A stretch of DNA of 64,000 nt from Dissophora ornata. Taxonomy: Eukaryota > Mortierellomycota > Mortierellomycetes > Mortierellales > Mortierellaceae. Where the stretch lies: positions 1 to 64,000 of the forward strand of contig MU616573.1 in the NCBI GenBank assembly GCA_025201705.1. Reading direction: 5' to 3'. Numbering within the stretch: position 1 is the first letter of the stretch; every line of letters starts with the position of its first letter. Of the stretch, positions 1-9,479 are shown piece by piece. A model generated the notes under the pieces. That model was not told the origin of the DNA, made no database searches, and saw only the letters and a program-made list of their open reading frames with translations. Position numbers and translations under genes: made by a program.

Positions 1-830
1 AAAAAAGATCAGTTCCTGAGGGAAATATTACCTCGGGCAGTGAGTGTACGTGTCGTCGCAGGAGTGTTGCTTCGGGGCGATATGAAGGTTGGCAGAAGCA
101 GACAGGGCGAAGGTGCAGGGAAGGTGCAGGGAATAACAGCGTAGAACAGACAGGAGGGGCAGACAAGGTTTGGTGGCGTGTACTGTGTGTGTACTGTGAG
201 TGTTGTGTGTGTATTGTGCGGATGGAGGGAAAATGTAGGATGGAGAGGGACGAGGGGGGGAAGCTAGAAAAAATCAGACCAGACCAGACCCACACCTGCG
301 ACCGCGCTTAAATAGAAAAAGGGGCGATCTCTCTCATGGGGAACAAAAGCACAAGAGACAAGAAGAAAAGAGATGCGGAGAAAAAAACAAGGCTGGATTT
401 GGACACAGAGCGAGTGGCTTGCTCCACGTACACGCACACCACAACAGCGCTCTAGGTACAAAATATTTCATTCACAGGAACACAACGCAGCCATCGACAT
501 TGGTGAGCCCACACAACGACTGCCCGCCCTCTGGACCCTGATGACGAAGCATTCATCCCGTCTCTGGAACAGAAACGTGCAGCTGGCCTTTGTCTAGGTT
601 CTTGATGCCTGCGTACCGCGTGCAGGCTGAGTGCATACACAAAAATAATCCATGCGATGCGGTGTCTGCAGAATAAATACAGTTTCGCTCTCTCTTCTTT
701 TTTTCTTTTTTTCTTTCTTTCTCTCCTTCTCCCTCTCTCTCTTTCTCTCTCTCTCTTTGTACAGGCCATTCATCACGCTTACTGGTGTAATCTGCCGCCT
801 GTCCTCTTTGCACCCTCTCGTACAACAATC
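1..830. other. Non-coding region upstream of the PAP2 gene
   Basis: I see no convincing gene here. It holds a GT-rich simple-sequence stretch around 177-221 and a long pyrimidine-rich tract (CT/T runs, about 688-758) that ends roughly 70 nt before the ATG at 831. CT-rich tracts just before the start are typical of fungal promoters and leaders, so the last 150 nt are probably promoter and 5' UTR of the next gene. The open frames on both strands are low-complexity readings of this tract. Confidence 0.5.
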
Positions 831-2310
831 ATGGACCTCCTTCGCCTACCAATACGGTTCAGGAACCCACGGTTCCGCTTCTATTGCTCCTACCTCTTTG
901 ACTGGGTACTCTGCATCGTCCTGCTCCTACTGTTTTTCTCGCTCGACAAGGCAGAACCCTTCCACCGCGATTTCTCGGTACAGGACACGACGATCATGTT
1001 CCCTTACAAGTCCAAGGAGACAATTCCTGTCTGGGCACTCGGTCTGATTGCAGTCTTCTTTCCTGTGGTCACTATTCTCGTTGTTGGACTGGGGATTCGC
1101 CGTAGCCGACATGATTTCCATAATGGCATCCTGGGCCTACTGGTATCGCTCATGCTCGCCAACGTTTTCACACAGGCTCTCAAGGTACACAAGATGACAA
1201 TAAGCTTGTCGATATAATTAGGACACAACGATTCATGGGATTCCTGTCTTTTTTCTCCAGGGATTTTTTTTTTTTTGGACTACTGTACTTGTTATTACGC
1301 CCTCGGAAATTTGAGAACCTTTGCGGCCAGGGCTAAAATGAGACTTTCGCAAATTTGGATCTGCGCGCTGCACTGACCGCGATCACACATCCTCCGGGCG
1401 CTTTCCTAAGTTTCCTTCCCTTACATTCTCTCGATGCCATCATTTTTCATCATTATTAGGTCACCGTTGGAAAGCCACGCCCTGATTTCCTAAGCAGATG
1501 CCAGCCTATGATGAACGGCACACTCATCACCCATGACGAACCACTAAAGTTGTGGACACACGATGTCTGCTCTCAGACCGATGCTGCAATTCTCAAGGAT
1601 GGTTACCTTGCCTTCCCATCTGGACATTCCTCAAGTATGTGATGAGGCACTCGGAGCAGGAAAATATCTGTGTTGTCAGACTTTGTTTTTGTGCTCCTTG
1701 GGCGATGCACCATTAATCCAATCTTCATCTTCAAATATTTAGACGCCTTCGCTGGGCTATTCTACATCTCATTGTGGCTTGCTGGAAAGATGCATGTCTT
1801 TGACCGCGGAGGTTACTCGCTCAAGGGTGTCATTTTCATCATTCCCATCCTCAGTACGTTCTTCTACTCACTCTGTGCCCTGTAATAACGGACACACACT
1901 TAATCGCCATTTGAAAGAAACTATCGATCCTGATAATATATAAATCTCTCTCTCTCTCTCTCATAGCTGCATTGTTGATCGCCATCTCACGTGTAGAGGA
2001 CTACAGGCACGCGCCTATCGATGTCACTTGGGGCGCCATCCTCGGTATTGTCTCCGCCATCTTCGCCTACCACCAGTACTACCCATCTCTCACCTCAACT
2101 CTCTCTCAGATCCCTCATCCGCCTCGCGATTTCAGGTACCTTGAGAAAGATTTGCAAGGTCAGGTAGAGGAACTTGGACAGGTTGAACAGGACACCAGTA
2201 TTCAGCTCAACGATAACATTGTCGAGTCAATCCAGCTAGAGGAAAATGCCAACATTCATTCGAGCTCTTCAAGGTTGATGAGGAAGGGAGTTGCACCTCA
2301 TATCGTCTAA
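831..2310 (+). CDS. PAP2-family lipid phosphate phosphatase (Dpp1/Lpp1-like), 4 exons
   Basis: Exons 831-1184, 1460-1634, 1743-1853 and 1967-2310 join in consistent phase to about 327 aa. The three PAP2 signature motifs are visible: KVTVGKPRP (motif 1, split by intron 1 after the first K), PSGH at the end of exon 2 (motif 2, the His is catalytic) and SRVEDYRHAPIDV in exon 4 (motif 3, with nucleophile-side His and Asp). Several hydrophobic segments fit a six-helix integral membrane enzyme. The family dephosphorylates phosphatidate, diacylglycerol pyrophosphate or lyso-lipid phosphates at internal membranes. The acidic, Gln-rich C-terminus (about the last 70 residues) looks cytosolic and unstructured. 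Intron 3 ends in a (CT)n run. The exact substrate cannot be told from sequence. Confidence 0.9.
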
Positions 2311-2371
2311 TTGCAAGTTGTCGAGAGTTTTTTTTTTTTTTTTTTTTTTGGTCTTATGAGGACGATGGTGC

Positions 2372-2560
2372 AACAGTCCTCCGATGAAGCATATACATGT
2401 AAAACGTAATATAGTTGGCAACAATCATAGAAATAACAAAAATAACAAGACAGTATGGGCGCAAAAGTCCTCCGATGAAGCATACACATGTAAAACGCAA
2501 TATAGTTAGAGAAGCAACAATCACAGAAATAACAAGAGAGAATGGGCGCAGCACGTCCTC
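2372..2560. repeat. Tandem direct repeat, two copies, period about 91 bp
   Basis: The string AGTCCTCCGATGAAGCATA starts at 2375 and recurs at 2466. Matching continues through the blocks ATACATGTAAAACG/ACACATGTAAAACG, AATATAGTT, CAACAATCA and AGAAATAACAA. The second copy runs into a short third echo (CGTCCTC near 2554). The copies differ by scattered substitutions and small indels. No ORF is associated; it lies downstream of the PAP2 gene. Confidence 0.8.
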
Positions 2561-3116
2561 AAATGCACACATCACGTGACGGACGTTAACTTGGTGTTCT
2601 CTTGAACGAGAGTTTGACCAGAAGAAAACCCAGGACGGAGCGGATTTTGCAAACATGGAAGAAAGCAGAACACACCGCTCTGATGGAAAAGTGCCCTCAG
2701 TGACATTTCAACGCCAGGCACAAGATAAACAAAGCTGTAGATGATCTGCTATCGATTGGGTGAATCTTGTACAGGAGTGCATCTGCATGTACACGGCGTG
2801 GTGTGTGCAAATGTCGGTACGTGTGTGTTGGGAGCATCCCAAAAATTGTCCGATGTGCCTGGGAATACTTTTTGTCTCTTCCCTGTTTTCCACTCTCACC
2901 CACCCACACACACACACACACTCATACTCCCGCCCGCCCGCACCCACACATAAAACATCTCTGCTGCCTCGTCCGCTCCTCCAAACCCGTACATTTCTCT
3001 GCGTCCTTCACTAGTAAGAGCACGCTACCCTCGTCTTGAGCGTCTTCCCTCGCTTCATTCAGTAGTTCCCGTTACGAATCGTACCTTCGTCCATCTGAAC
3101 AGTCGATTTTTTTTTT

Positions 3117-3123
3117 CACGAAA
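3117..3123 (+). promoter_or_regulatory. CACGAAA motif shared by both kinase promoters
   Basis: The 14-mer TTTTCACGAAACTA occurs just upstream of this gene and again upstream of the second kinase (CACGAAA at 4953-4959). CACGAAA matches the SCB (Swi4-Swi6 cell-cycle box) core of yeast. The match is seen directly; function as an SBF-type site is inference. Confidence 0.35.
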
Positions 3124-3168
3124 CTATCCCGCCGTGCCTCATAGAAGGATTCTTGCCGACCCGCAGTC

Positions 3169-4770
3169 ATGTCCGAGGTTCCAACCGATAGTTTCCCCGA
3201 TTCATGGGGGAAACTAGGCGAATTTCCTCTACCTACCTCAAAGACACTGATTGGAAAAGGAGCGTTTGGCGAAGTGTATCATTGGAACAAATGTGGCATA
3301 CAAATGGCCGTGAAGAGGATCCGAGTCATCGACGGGTGTGCCGCAGACATTGTGAGAGAGACGGATATTGTGTCCCGACTTTCACACAGGCACATCATCC
3401 AATGCTACGGTGTGGAACGAAATACCAACTATGTGTCCATCGTCACGGACTATGCTGAAGGCGGCAATCTTGTGAATGCCATTCCAAGATTGAACTGGGA
3501 GGACAAGAAGAGAATAGTTGTGGAGATTGCTCTCGGATTGGGCTACCTGCATGGCCAAGGAATTATCCATAGAGACATCAAGGCAGCCAACATCTTACTG
3601 ACGAAATACGACGAGACCAAACTATGTGACTTTGGGATTGCTAAGGTCATGGCCTCCGCTACTTGTGCCTCGACTTTTATACAAAAGGGGTCTCCGAGAT
3701 GGATGGCGCCAGAACTAAAGAGGGTCAGACCCCTGTACTCAGCCCTGTCCGACATCTTTGCACTCGGTGTCGTCATGCAAGAAATGGTGAATGGGGGCGA
3801 CGCGCCGCTGGGGTTCACGGCAATTATGACGAGATGTCTTGATCAGGATCCCGAGAAGAGGCCAGCTATAGATGAGATTGTGAGCGCCTTCCGCGTTACT
3901 CATCGAGTCCACGACATGGAAGATAAGGGCGATCATGTCGAGGTAGACCAAGAGCCATCAGCTGAAGAGGGGTTTAATCTGGGACTCAAGTTCTACTTTG
4001 GAGAGGGTGTCGATGTCAATCTCGCCGAGGCCGCAGAGAGACTTAGGGGGGCTGCTTGCATGGGACATATGGGAGCCCAGTATCTCTTAGGTGTCATTTA
4101 CGGCATTGGAAAGGGTGTCCCTCGCGATTATGCCAAATCCGCGGAATGGCTCCAGAAGGCTGCTGACCAGGGATGTGCACCTGCACAGAACAACCTTGGT
4201 TTATCCTATCTAGACGGCTTGGGTGTGCCTCAAGATTACAGCAAAGCGTTGGGTCTATTCCAAGCAGCAGCGAAGCAGGGAAATAATCCAGCGTGCTGTC
4301 ACTTGGGGATTATGTATCTTGATGGACTTGGCATGGAGCAAAATACCAAAGAGGCAATACGGTGGTATCGCGAGGCTGCAGAACGAGGATTTGCAAGTGC
4401 GCAAACCAATCTGGGAGTAATTTATGCGGGAGGCAAGGGCGTGGAGTACGACTACAAAGAGTCCGCGAGGTTTACGTTAATGGCTGCCGCTCAAGGAGAC
4501 GCACTGGCCGTGAACAATCTGGCTTTCCATTACAAGGGAGGCAGGGGTGTCCCCCAAGACGGAGTTGAGGCTGTGAAATGTTTGAGGGAAGCAGCTGAGA
4601 AAGGAGACACGGGTGCTCAGTACAATCTCGGTCGCCTGTACATCCACGGAGACGGCGTTCGCAAAAATCTTTCAATGGGCCGAAAGTTGCTAAAAGAGGC
4701 TGCGGATCAAGGACAAACAGATGCTCAATACACCCTCGAAATTGTGGACCGGGCACTGGCCCGAAAATAA
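3169..4770 (+). CDS. TKL-like protein kinase with C-terminal Sel1 repeats (RD type)
   Basis: Single-exon 533-aa protein. The N-terminal kinase domain (about residues 20-245) has a P-loop GKGAFGEV, VAIK-type lysine at about K49, an alpha-C Glu in RETDI, the catalytic loop HRDIKAAN (D136), DFG (D154) and the APE equivalent WMAPEL. The C-lobe is compact: between the helix-F region and the RP motif it lacks about 25 residues that its neighbour has. From about residue 265 there are seven or so Sel1 repeats of about 36 aa (pattern A-x-x-x-LG-x-x-Y-x-x-G-x-GV). Sel1 repeats form alpha-solenoid protein-binding surfaces, so a scaffold kinase is likely. It lies 278 bp upstream of a second kinase-Sel1 gene on the same strand. 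All key catalytic residues are present, so activity is expected; the partner is unknown. Confidence 0.88.
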   Translation: MSEVPTDSFPDSWGKLGEFPLPTSKTLIGKGAFGEVYHWNKCGIQMAVKRIRVIDGCAADIVRETDIVSRLSHRHIIQCYGVERNTNYVSIVTDYAEGGNLVNAIPRLNWEDKKRIVVEIALGLGYLHGQGIIHRDIKAANILLTKYDETKLCDFGIAKVMASATCASTFIQKGSPRWMAPELKRVRPLYSALSDIFALGVVMQEMVNGGDAPLGFTAIMTRCLDQDPEKRPAIDEIVSAFRVTHRVHDMEDKGDHVEVDQEPSAEEGFNLGLKFYFGEGVDVNLAEAAERLRGAACMGHMGAQYLLGVIYGIGKGVPRDYAKSAEWLQKAADQGCAPAQNNLGLSYLDGLGVPQDYSKALGLFQAAAKQGNNPACCHLGIMYLDGLGMEQNTKEAIRWYREAAERGFASAQTNLGVIYAGGKGVEYDYKESARFTLMAAAQGDALAVNNLAFHYKGGRGVPQDGVEAVKCLREAAEKGDTGAQYNLGRLYIHGDGVRKNLSMGRKLLKEAADQGQTDAQYTLEIVDRALARK

Positions 4771-4952
4771 ACATCACACTTGACCATGCAGGGGGGTTTT
4801 TTTTTACTTCGCCTTTGACTCCCACGCCACTTGTCACTGACGATAAATAGAAAAACTCCTCCACGGAATAGCCTTCCACATCTTCTGTCTCCCCACCAAC
4901 ACCTTCCTCACACACAAGGCACATTTGACGTACGGCTCGAGATCTATCTTTT

Positions 4953-4959
4953 CACGAAA
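4953..4959 (+). promoter_or_regulatory. CACGAAA motif, second kinase promoter
   Basis: Second occurrence of the shared TTTTCACGAAACTA string, about 90 nt before the ATG at 5049. Shared position and sequence suggest co-regulation, or simply that the two genes arose by tandem duplication together with their promoters. Confidence 0.35.
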
Positions 4960-5048
4960 CTACGATTAACATACATATCGAGTGCCTTTTGACCCTATCC
5001 GATATTTAACCCATTTCAAAGCTCCCTTCACCAGACACAATCCATAGG

Positions 5049-8000
5049 ATGGAGGATAAAATCAAAATAGGAGAGAAATTAGGCCATGGTATCCAAGCTC
5101 AAGTCTTCAGGGCCAAGCTCGGGTTAGATGATGTGGTAGTCAAAATATTTCTCGATCCGAACCACGTGGACTCTAGACGAGAGGTGGAGATCATCAAGAA
5201 AGTGCGAGTCAGGCACATCGTCCAATTCTACTGTGCGAATCAGGACATGCTTGTAATGGAATACGCGCAGGGGGGTAGCTTGTCTGACGCCATATTGCGC
5301 AACTCCATCACGGACTGGGACACCAAGACACGGATCTCAAAGCAAGTCTCGTTAGGGCTGGTCTACTTGCATGGCCAAAGTATCATCCACTGCGACATCA
5401 AGAGCACCAATATTGTTCTCACCGAGAACGGGGATGCCAAGATATGTGACTTTGGGCGAGCACGCGAGGTCGGGCAGGATGGAAGGAGTGGCACACTTCC
5501 ATGGATGGCGCCAGAACTGTTTTTGGACCCACCGCAATACTCATTCAAGTCCGATGTTTATGCGCTGGGGATGGTTATGTGGGAGATGGCTTCTGGTTGC
5601 ACGCAACCGTACCAAGATCACACACCAGACAGTATGATCAGCTGCATTGTCGATGGACTCACGGAACACATTCCGAATGACACGCCCGATGCGTATGCAG
5701 CCTGCATCCGTGAGTGCTGGCATCAAGAACCTGAAGAAAGACCAACCGCCTCAGATATTCTTCCAGGTGTCGAAAGCGAATCGCATGGCCATGACGCTGA
5801 TGACCCACAGACGCAAAATGAAGAGCAAGAGGAGGATCCACAGTATCTTCCGAAAACTGCTAGAGACAGATATGGGATCATGCATGTCGACGTAGGAATG
5901 ATGTACTACGACGGTGGAGTAGTGAGAAAAGACTATATATTGGCCATGGAGTCGTTCCTTAAGGCGGGCAATGCTGGAGAGTCAACCGCCTTGTTCAACA
6001 TCGGCCATTGTTACCTTGATGGCTACGGCGTGGAACAGAACTACACCAAAGCCATGGAGTGGTTTCTCAAGGCAAGCGACGCTGGGGATCCCAAAGCCAT
6101 GTTCAGCATTGCCAACATGTACCAGGACGGTCACGGCGTGGGACAGGACTATGTCAAGGCTATGGAGTGGTTTCTGAAGGCAGCCGATGCTGGAGACGTG
6201 GAGTCCGGCGTCAGTATTGGCGGAATGTACTCTGATGGTCTCGGCGTGGAACAGGACTATTCCATTGCCATGGAGTGGTTTCTCAAGGCAAGCCAGGCGG
6301 GGGATTCGAATGCTATGTTTAACATCGGTTGCATGTATGACGATGGTCATGGGGTTGAACAGAACTCTGCAAAGGCCTTGGAGTGGCTTCTCAAGGCAAA
6401 CGAAGCTGGGCAACCAGATGCCCCACTCAACATTGCCAGCATATACATCAATGGTCTGAGCCTGGAACAGGATTACACCGCAGCCATGGAATGGTATCTG
6501 AAGGCCAGTGAGAGTGGCTCAAAGGATGCCATGTACAACATCGGCAGCATGTACCAACTTGGTCAGGGCGTAGAAAAAGACTTTCTCAAGGCCATGGAGT
6601 GGTATCGCAAGGCTGGTTCGGCGGAAGCCATGTTAAACATTGGCTCTGGTTATTTTGATGGCCACGGCGTAGAACAGGACTATTTAATGGCCATGGAGTG
6701 GTTTCAGAAGGCAAGAAAGGCTGGGAATTCGGATGCCAACGTCAACATCGGCAGAATGTACAACGATGGTCTCGGCGTTGAACAGGACTTTGCCACAGCC
6801 ATGGAGTCGTTCCTAAAGGCTAGTGACACAAAAGACGCCATGTACAACATCGGTTGTATGTACCAGTCTGGTCGAGGCGTAGAAAAGGACTTCGCCGTGG
6901 CTATGGAGTGGTATCGCAAGGCTGAAGCCAAGGGCTCGGCGGATGCCATGTTTAACATTGGCGCCAATTACTTTGATGGCATCAGCGTGGAAGAGGATTA
7001 TTCCATGGCCATGGAGTGGTATCTGAAGGCAAGCAATGCTGGAAATTCGCATGCCAACATCAACATCGGCGGAATGTACTTTGTTGGTCTCGGCGTGGAA
7101 CAGGACTATTCCATGGCCATGGAGTGGTTTCTCAAGGCAAGCCAAGCGGGGGATTCGGGTGCCATGTTTAACATAGGTACCATGTACTGCGATGGTTGTG
7201 GGGTTGAACAGGACTCCGCAAAGGCCATGGAGTGGTTTCTCAAGGCAAACGAAGCTGGGCGTCCAGATGCCATGCTTAACATCGCCGGCATGTACACCGA
7301 TGGTCTGAGCCTGGAACAGGACTATGCCACAGCCATGGAATGGTATATGAAGGCTAGTGAAGGTGGCTCAAAGGATGCCATGTACAACATCGGCAGTATG
7401 TACCATCTTGGTGAGGGGGTTGAACAGGACTACACCAAGGCCATGGAGTGGTTCCTCAAGGCAAGCGACGCTGGAAGTACAGAGGCCAATCTAATTATCG
7501 GAAGCATGTATTACGATGGTGCAGGCGTTAGACAGGACTACGCCGAAGCAATGGTGTGGTACCTTAAGTTAGGAGACTCTGTAACTTCAGACGCCATGCA
7601 CATCATCGGCGATATGTACTACCATGGCAGAGGAGTTGAACAGGACTACGCAAGGGCTATGGAGTGGCTACTCAAGGCAGCTGATGCTGGAGATTCATCC
7701 GCAATGTTCGATATCGGTGCAATGTACTACTTCGGTGAAGGCATGGAACAGGACTACACCAAGGCCATGGAGTGGTTTCTCAAAGCCAGCGAAGAAGAAT
7801 CTTCGAACGCCATGCATAATATCGGTTGTATGTACGCTAATGGTTACGGGGTTGAACAGGACTATTCCAAGGCTATGGAATGGCATTTGAAGGCAAGCGA
7901 GGCTGGGGATCCAGACTCCAACTACAATATTGGTGAGATGTACTCCCATGGTCACGGCGTAGAACAGAACTATGCCACAGCCATGGAATGGCTTCTGAAG

Positions 8001-8501
8001 GCAAGCAATGGTGGCTCGAAAGTCGCCAAGTGCAAGATCGGTCGTATATATCTCCACGGCGTTGGCAGGGATAAAGATTATGGCAAAGCCATGGAATGGC
8101 TTCTCAAGGCAAGTGCCGCTGGCATAGTGGAGGCGGATGTCGAGATAGGCCGCATGTACAGTGAAGGTCTGGGTGTCGTCAAGGACCCGTCGGAAGCCGT
8201 TAAAAGGTATCTCCGTGCTGCCGAGCATGGATTTGTCCCAGCGTATACTCTGCTGTCCGGCATGTATTTGAAAGACGATGTTATTGCCAAGAACGACTGC
8301 GAAGCAGGGATGTGGGCCCGCAAGGCTGTCGAGGAAGCAGAATCTTGGCTGAAAACTCCAGACGGCCTCTACTTTTGCGGTTTGGGGCGCAGGGAGTCAT
8401 TCGAGGAGGCGGTGGCGGCATTCAAGGAGGCAGTGGCAGCATGCAGGAAGCGACTCGAGTCTGTGGGTAATCTTGAGCTTGCAGAACACATTGAGCCGTA
8501 G
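5049..8501 (+). CDS. Non-RD (HCD) kinase-like protein with about 23 Sel1 repeats
   Basis: Single-exon 1150-aa protein. The kinase domain spans about residues 5-245: glycine loop GHGIQAQV, Lys at about K32, alpha-C Glu E45, catalytic loop HCDIKSTN (C115 replaces the Arg of HRD; D116 kept), DFG (D134) and WMAPEL. It is thus a non-RD kinase with the other catalytic residues intact, which usually means regulation other than by activation-loop phosphorylation. From about residue 275 to 1110 there are 22 clear Sel1 repeats of about 36 aa plus a degenerate last one (core NIG-x-MY-x-DG-x-GVEQDY-x-x-AMEW). A shared LVYLHGQ/LGYLHGQ element and the fold show common ancestry with the gene at 3169. The repeat array is unusually long and shows block duplication. 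A large scaffold role is inferred; no substrate can be named. Confidence 0.87.
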   Translation: MEDKIKIGEKLGHGIQAQVFRAKLGLDDVVVKIFLDPNHVDSRREVEIIKKVRVRHIVQFYCANQDMLVMEYAQGGSLSDAILRNSITDWDTKTRISKQVSLGLVYLHGQSIIHCDIKSTNIVLTENGDAKICDFGRAREVGQDGRSGTLPWMAPELFLDPPQYSFKSDVYALGMVMWEMASGCTQPYQDHTPDSMISCIVDGLTEHIPNDTPDAYAACIRECWHQEPEERPTASDILPGVESESHGHDADDPQTQNEEQEEDPQYLPKTARDRYGIMHVDVGMMYYDGGVVRKDYILAMESFLKAGNAGESTALFNIGHCYLDGYGVEQNYTKAMEWFLKASDAGDPKAMFSIANMYQDGHGVGQDYVKAMEWFLKAADAGDVESGVSIGGMYSDGLGVEQDYSIAMEWFLKASQAGDSNAMFNIGCMYDDGHGVEQNSAKALEWLLKANEAGQPDAPLNIASIYINGLSLEQDYTAAMEWYLKASESGSKDAMYNIGSMYQLGQGVEKDFLKAMEWYRKAGSAEAMLNIGSGYFDGHGVEQDYLMAMEWFQKARKAGNSDANVNIGRMYNDGLGVEQDFATAMESFLKASDTKDAMYNIGCMYQSGRGVEKDFAVAMEWYRKAEAKGSADAMFNIGANYFDGISVEEDYSMAMEWYLKASNAGNSHANINIGGMYFVGLGVEQDYSMAMEWFLKASQAGDSGAMFNIGTMYCDGCGVEQDSAKAMEWFLKANEAGRPDAMLNIAGMYTDGLSLEQDYATAMEWYMKASEGGSKDAMYNIGSMYHLGEGVEQDYTKAMEWFLKASDAGSTEANLIIGSMYYDGAGVRQDYAEAMVWYLKLGDSVTSDAMHIIGDMYYHGRGVEQDYARAMEWLLKAADAGDSSAMFDIGAMYYFGEGMEQDYTKAMEWFLKASEEESSNAMHNIGCMYANGYGVEQDYSKAMEWHLKASEAGDPDSNYNIGEMYSHGHGVEQNYATAMEWLLKASNGGSKVAKCKIGRIYLHGVGRDKDYGKAMEWLLKASAAGIVEADVEIGRMYSEGLGVVKDPSEAVKRYLRAAEHGFVPAYTLLSGMYLKDDVIAKNDCEAGMWARKAVEEAESWLKTPDGLYFCGLGRRESFEEAVAAFKEAVAACRKRLESVGNLELAEHIEP
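5870..8320 (+). repeat. Coding Sel1 tandem array, about 108-bp unit, with higher-order structure
   Basis: About 23 tandem units inside the second kinase gene. The protein sequence shows two nested periodicities: repeats 4-7 correspond one-to-one to repeats 12-15 (the 'QDSAKA', 'GLSLEQDY' and 'DAMYNIGSMY' units recur in the same order), and repeats 7-9 correspond to 10-12. At DNA level GGTCTGAGCCTGGAACAGGA occurs in both blocks (near 6452 and 7303). This points to recent unequal exchange of multi-repeat blocks. Confidence 0.75.
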
Positions 8502-8639
8502 AACACACAATATCAGTACTACACAATATCAAGGGTCGACGATCCCGAAACGTCTTTTTCTATAACAACATGTCTCTCTGGTTTAATAACGCGACGAAAA
8601 CAAAGCATGTAAATCTACGGATTATCTCCCCCTTCCTCC

Positions 8640-8869
8640 ACGGCATAGCCAGTCACCAGCTAATACGTGGATCCAGGTGTTAAAAACTTGAAGACATCCT
8701 CCAAAAACCTATCCTCTCCATTCTCTCCATGCTACCCATGTACCTCTTTCCCAGCAGACTCTGTAGTAACGTGCGGTCCGCACCATGTGGGTCAAGTGTG
8801 GAGGTGTGGGTCTTGGACAGATCCCAGTTCCTTAAGCTGGAAGTAATCCCAGTGCCAGAGGAACCACTT
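8640..8869 (-). repeat. Dispersed repeat copy R2 (partial)
   Basis: On the minus strand this resembles the segment 8870-9225 (offset about 290 bp) and, inverted, 50930-51260. Shared blocks are GACCCACACTTGACCCA, the CGCACGTTA segment, GGGAAAGAGGTACNTGGGTA and the tail TTTTTAACACC. It lacks the conserved ORF start seen in the other two copies. Confidence 0.65.
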
Positions 8870-9225
8870 TTTTTTCCCCCCTTCGCAGTGAAGGTATCCA
8901 CCAACGCTACATAACCAGTCGCGTTCCCAAGGGTTAACCCAGTAGGCCCATGCAACTATTGCCACCCCTCGTCAGGGTGTTAAAGATTTGAAGACACACT
9001 CTACTAGAAATCAATCCTCACCACCCTATCCACGGTACCCAGGTGCCTCTTTCCCAACAGGCTCTGTATTAACGTGCGGTCCGCGTGGGTCAAGTGTGGG
9101 TCCTGGATAGATCCTGCCCTCATGGTCCTCCAGACGCCCACCACAGGGACAGTAACCATCCTCACAAATGTATCCATAGCCTTCGCTCCACTCACCTCTG
9201 GGCCCGATGTTTGCCTTCTTATCTC
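8870..9225 (-). repeat. Dispersed repeat copy R1 with a conserved short ORF remnant
   Basis: Read on the minus strand it contains a frame with the motif RGEWSEGYGYIC, then CPC and PGPTLDPR, ending in a stop. The copy at about 50930-51260 on the plus strand encodes RGEWSDGYGYIC, CPC and PGPTLDPR in the same order. Both continue into TTTAACACCCTGA and GTTGGTGGATACCTTCAC. Preservation of amino acids at substituted positions suggests the repeat derives from the end of a real coding region. Family unknown. Confidence 0.65.
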
Positions 9226-9406
9226 TTGCTGTGATACCGCGCTCCTTCTCGCGTTCGACTTCCAGATGAGCTCAGGTGGCCGACAACCAGAGAAAACACG
9301 GTGTAAACTTCATTTTAAGGGGTATGCAGGTGTGTATATGAATCACGTGATTCAGTCTTTGTAGATTTAGGTATGCAAATGGTTCCCCACTTTCAATTGA
9401 AAGTAA

Positions 9407-9477
9407 GCGTGGTTGGTTTAGTGGTATAATTACCGCCTGCCACGCGGTAGACCCGGGTTCGATTCCCGGACCACGCA
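9407..9477 (+). tRNA. tRNA-Gly (anticodon GCC)
   Basis: A 71-nt cloverleaf: acceptor GCGTGGT pairs with ACCACGC followed by discriminator A. The anticodon stem ACCGC/GCGGT encloses loop CTGCCAC with anticodon GCC. The T arm CCGGG-TTCGATT-CCCGG is perfect. The internal Pol III promoter is visible as A-box TGGTTTAGTGG and B-box GGTTCGATTCC. No intron. A CCA end is not encoded, as expected for a eukaryotic nuclear tRNA gene. Confidence 0.97.
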
Positions 9478-9479
9478 TC

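Larger units (their letters stand above)
2311..3168. other. Intergenic region between PAP2 and first kinase gene
   Basis: About 860 bp without a supportable gene. It contains a poly-T run just after the PAP2 stop (2329-2349), a two-copy direct repeat (listed separately), an imperfect CA-rich stretch near 2906-2922 and a T-run followed by CACGAAA at 3117-3123 near the kinase start. Confidence 0.5.

Noticed and set aside
452..828. Minus-strand frames of 60-105 aa rich in Arg/Glu/Lys
   Set aside because: They read the complement of a CT-rich tract; composition is purely that of the simple sequence.
5982..8228. Idea that the repeated minus-strand pattern (ACLEKPLHG...VLFHA) is a separate repeat protein
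   Set aside because: It exists only because the sense repeat lacks stops on the other strand; start codons, signals and length pattern do not support it.
5352..8323. Several minus-strand and shifted frames of 60-177 aa inside the long kinase gene
   Set aside because: They share the 36-residue periodicity of the Sel1 array and are shadows of its DNA repeat.
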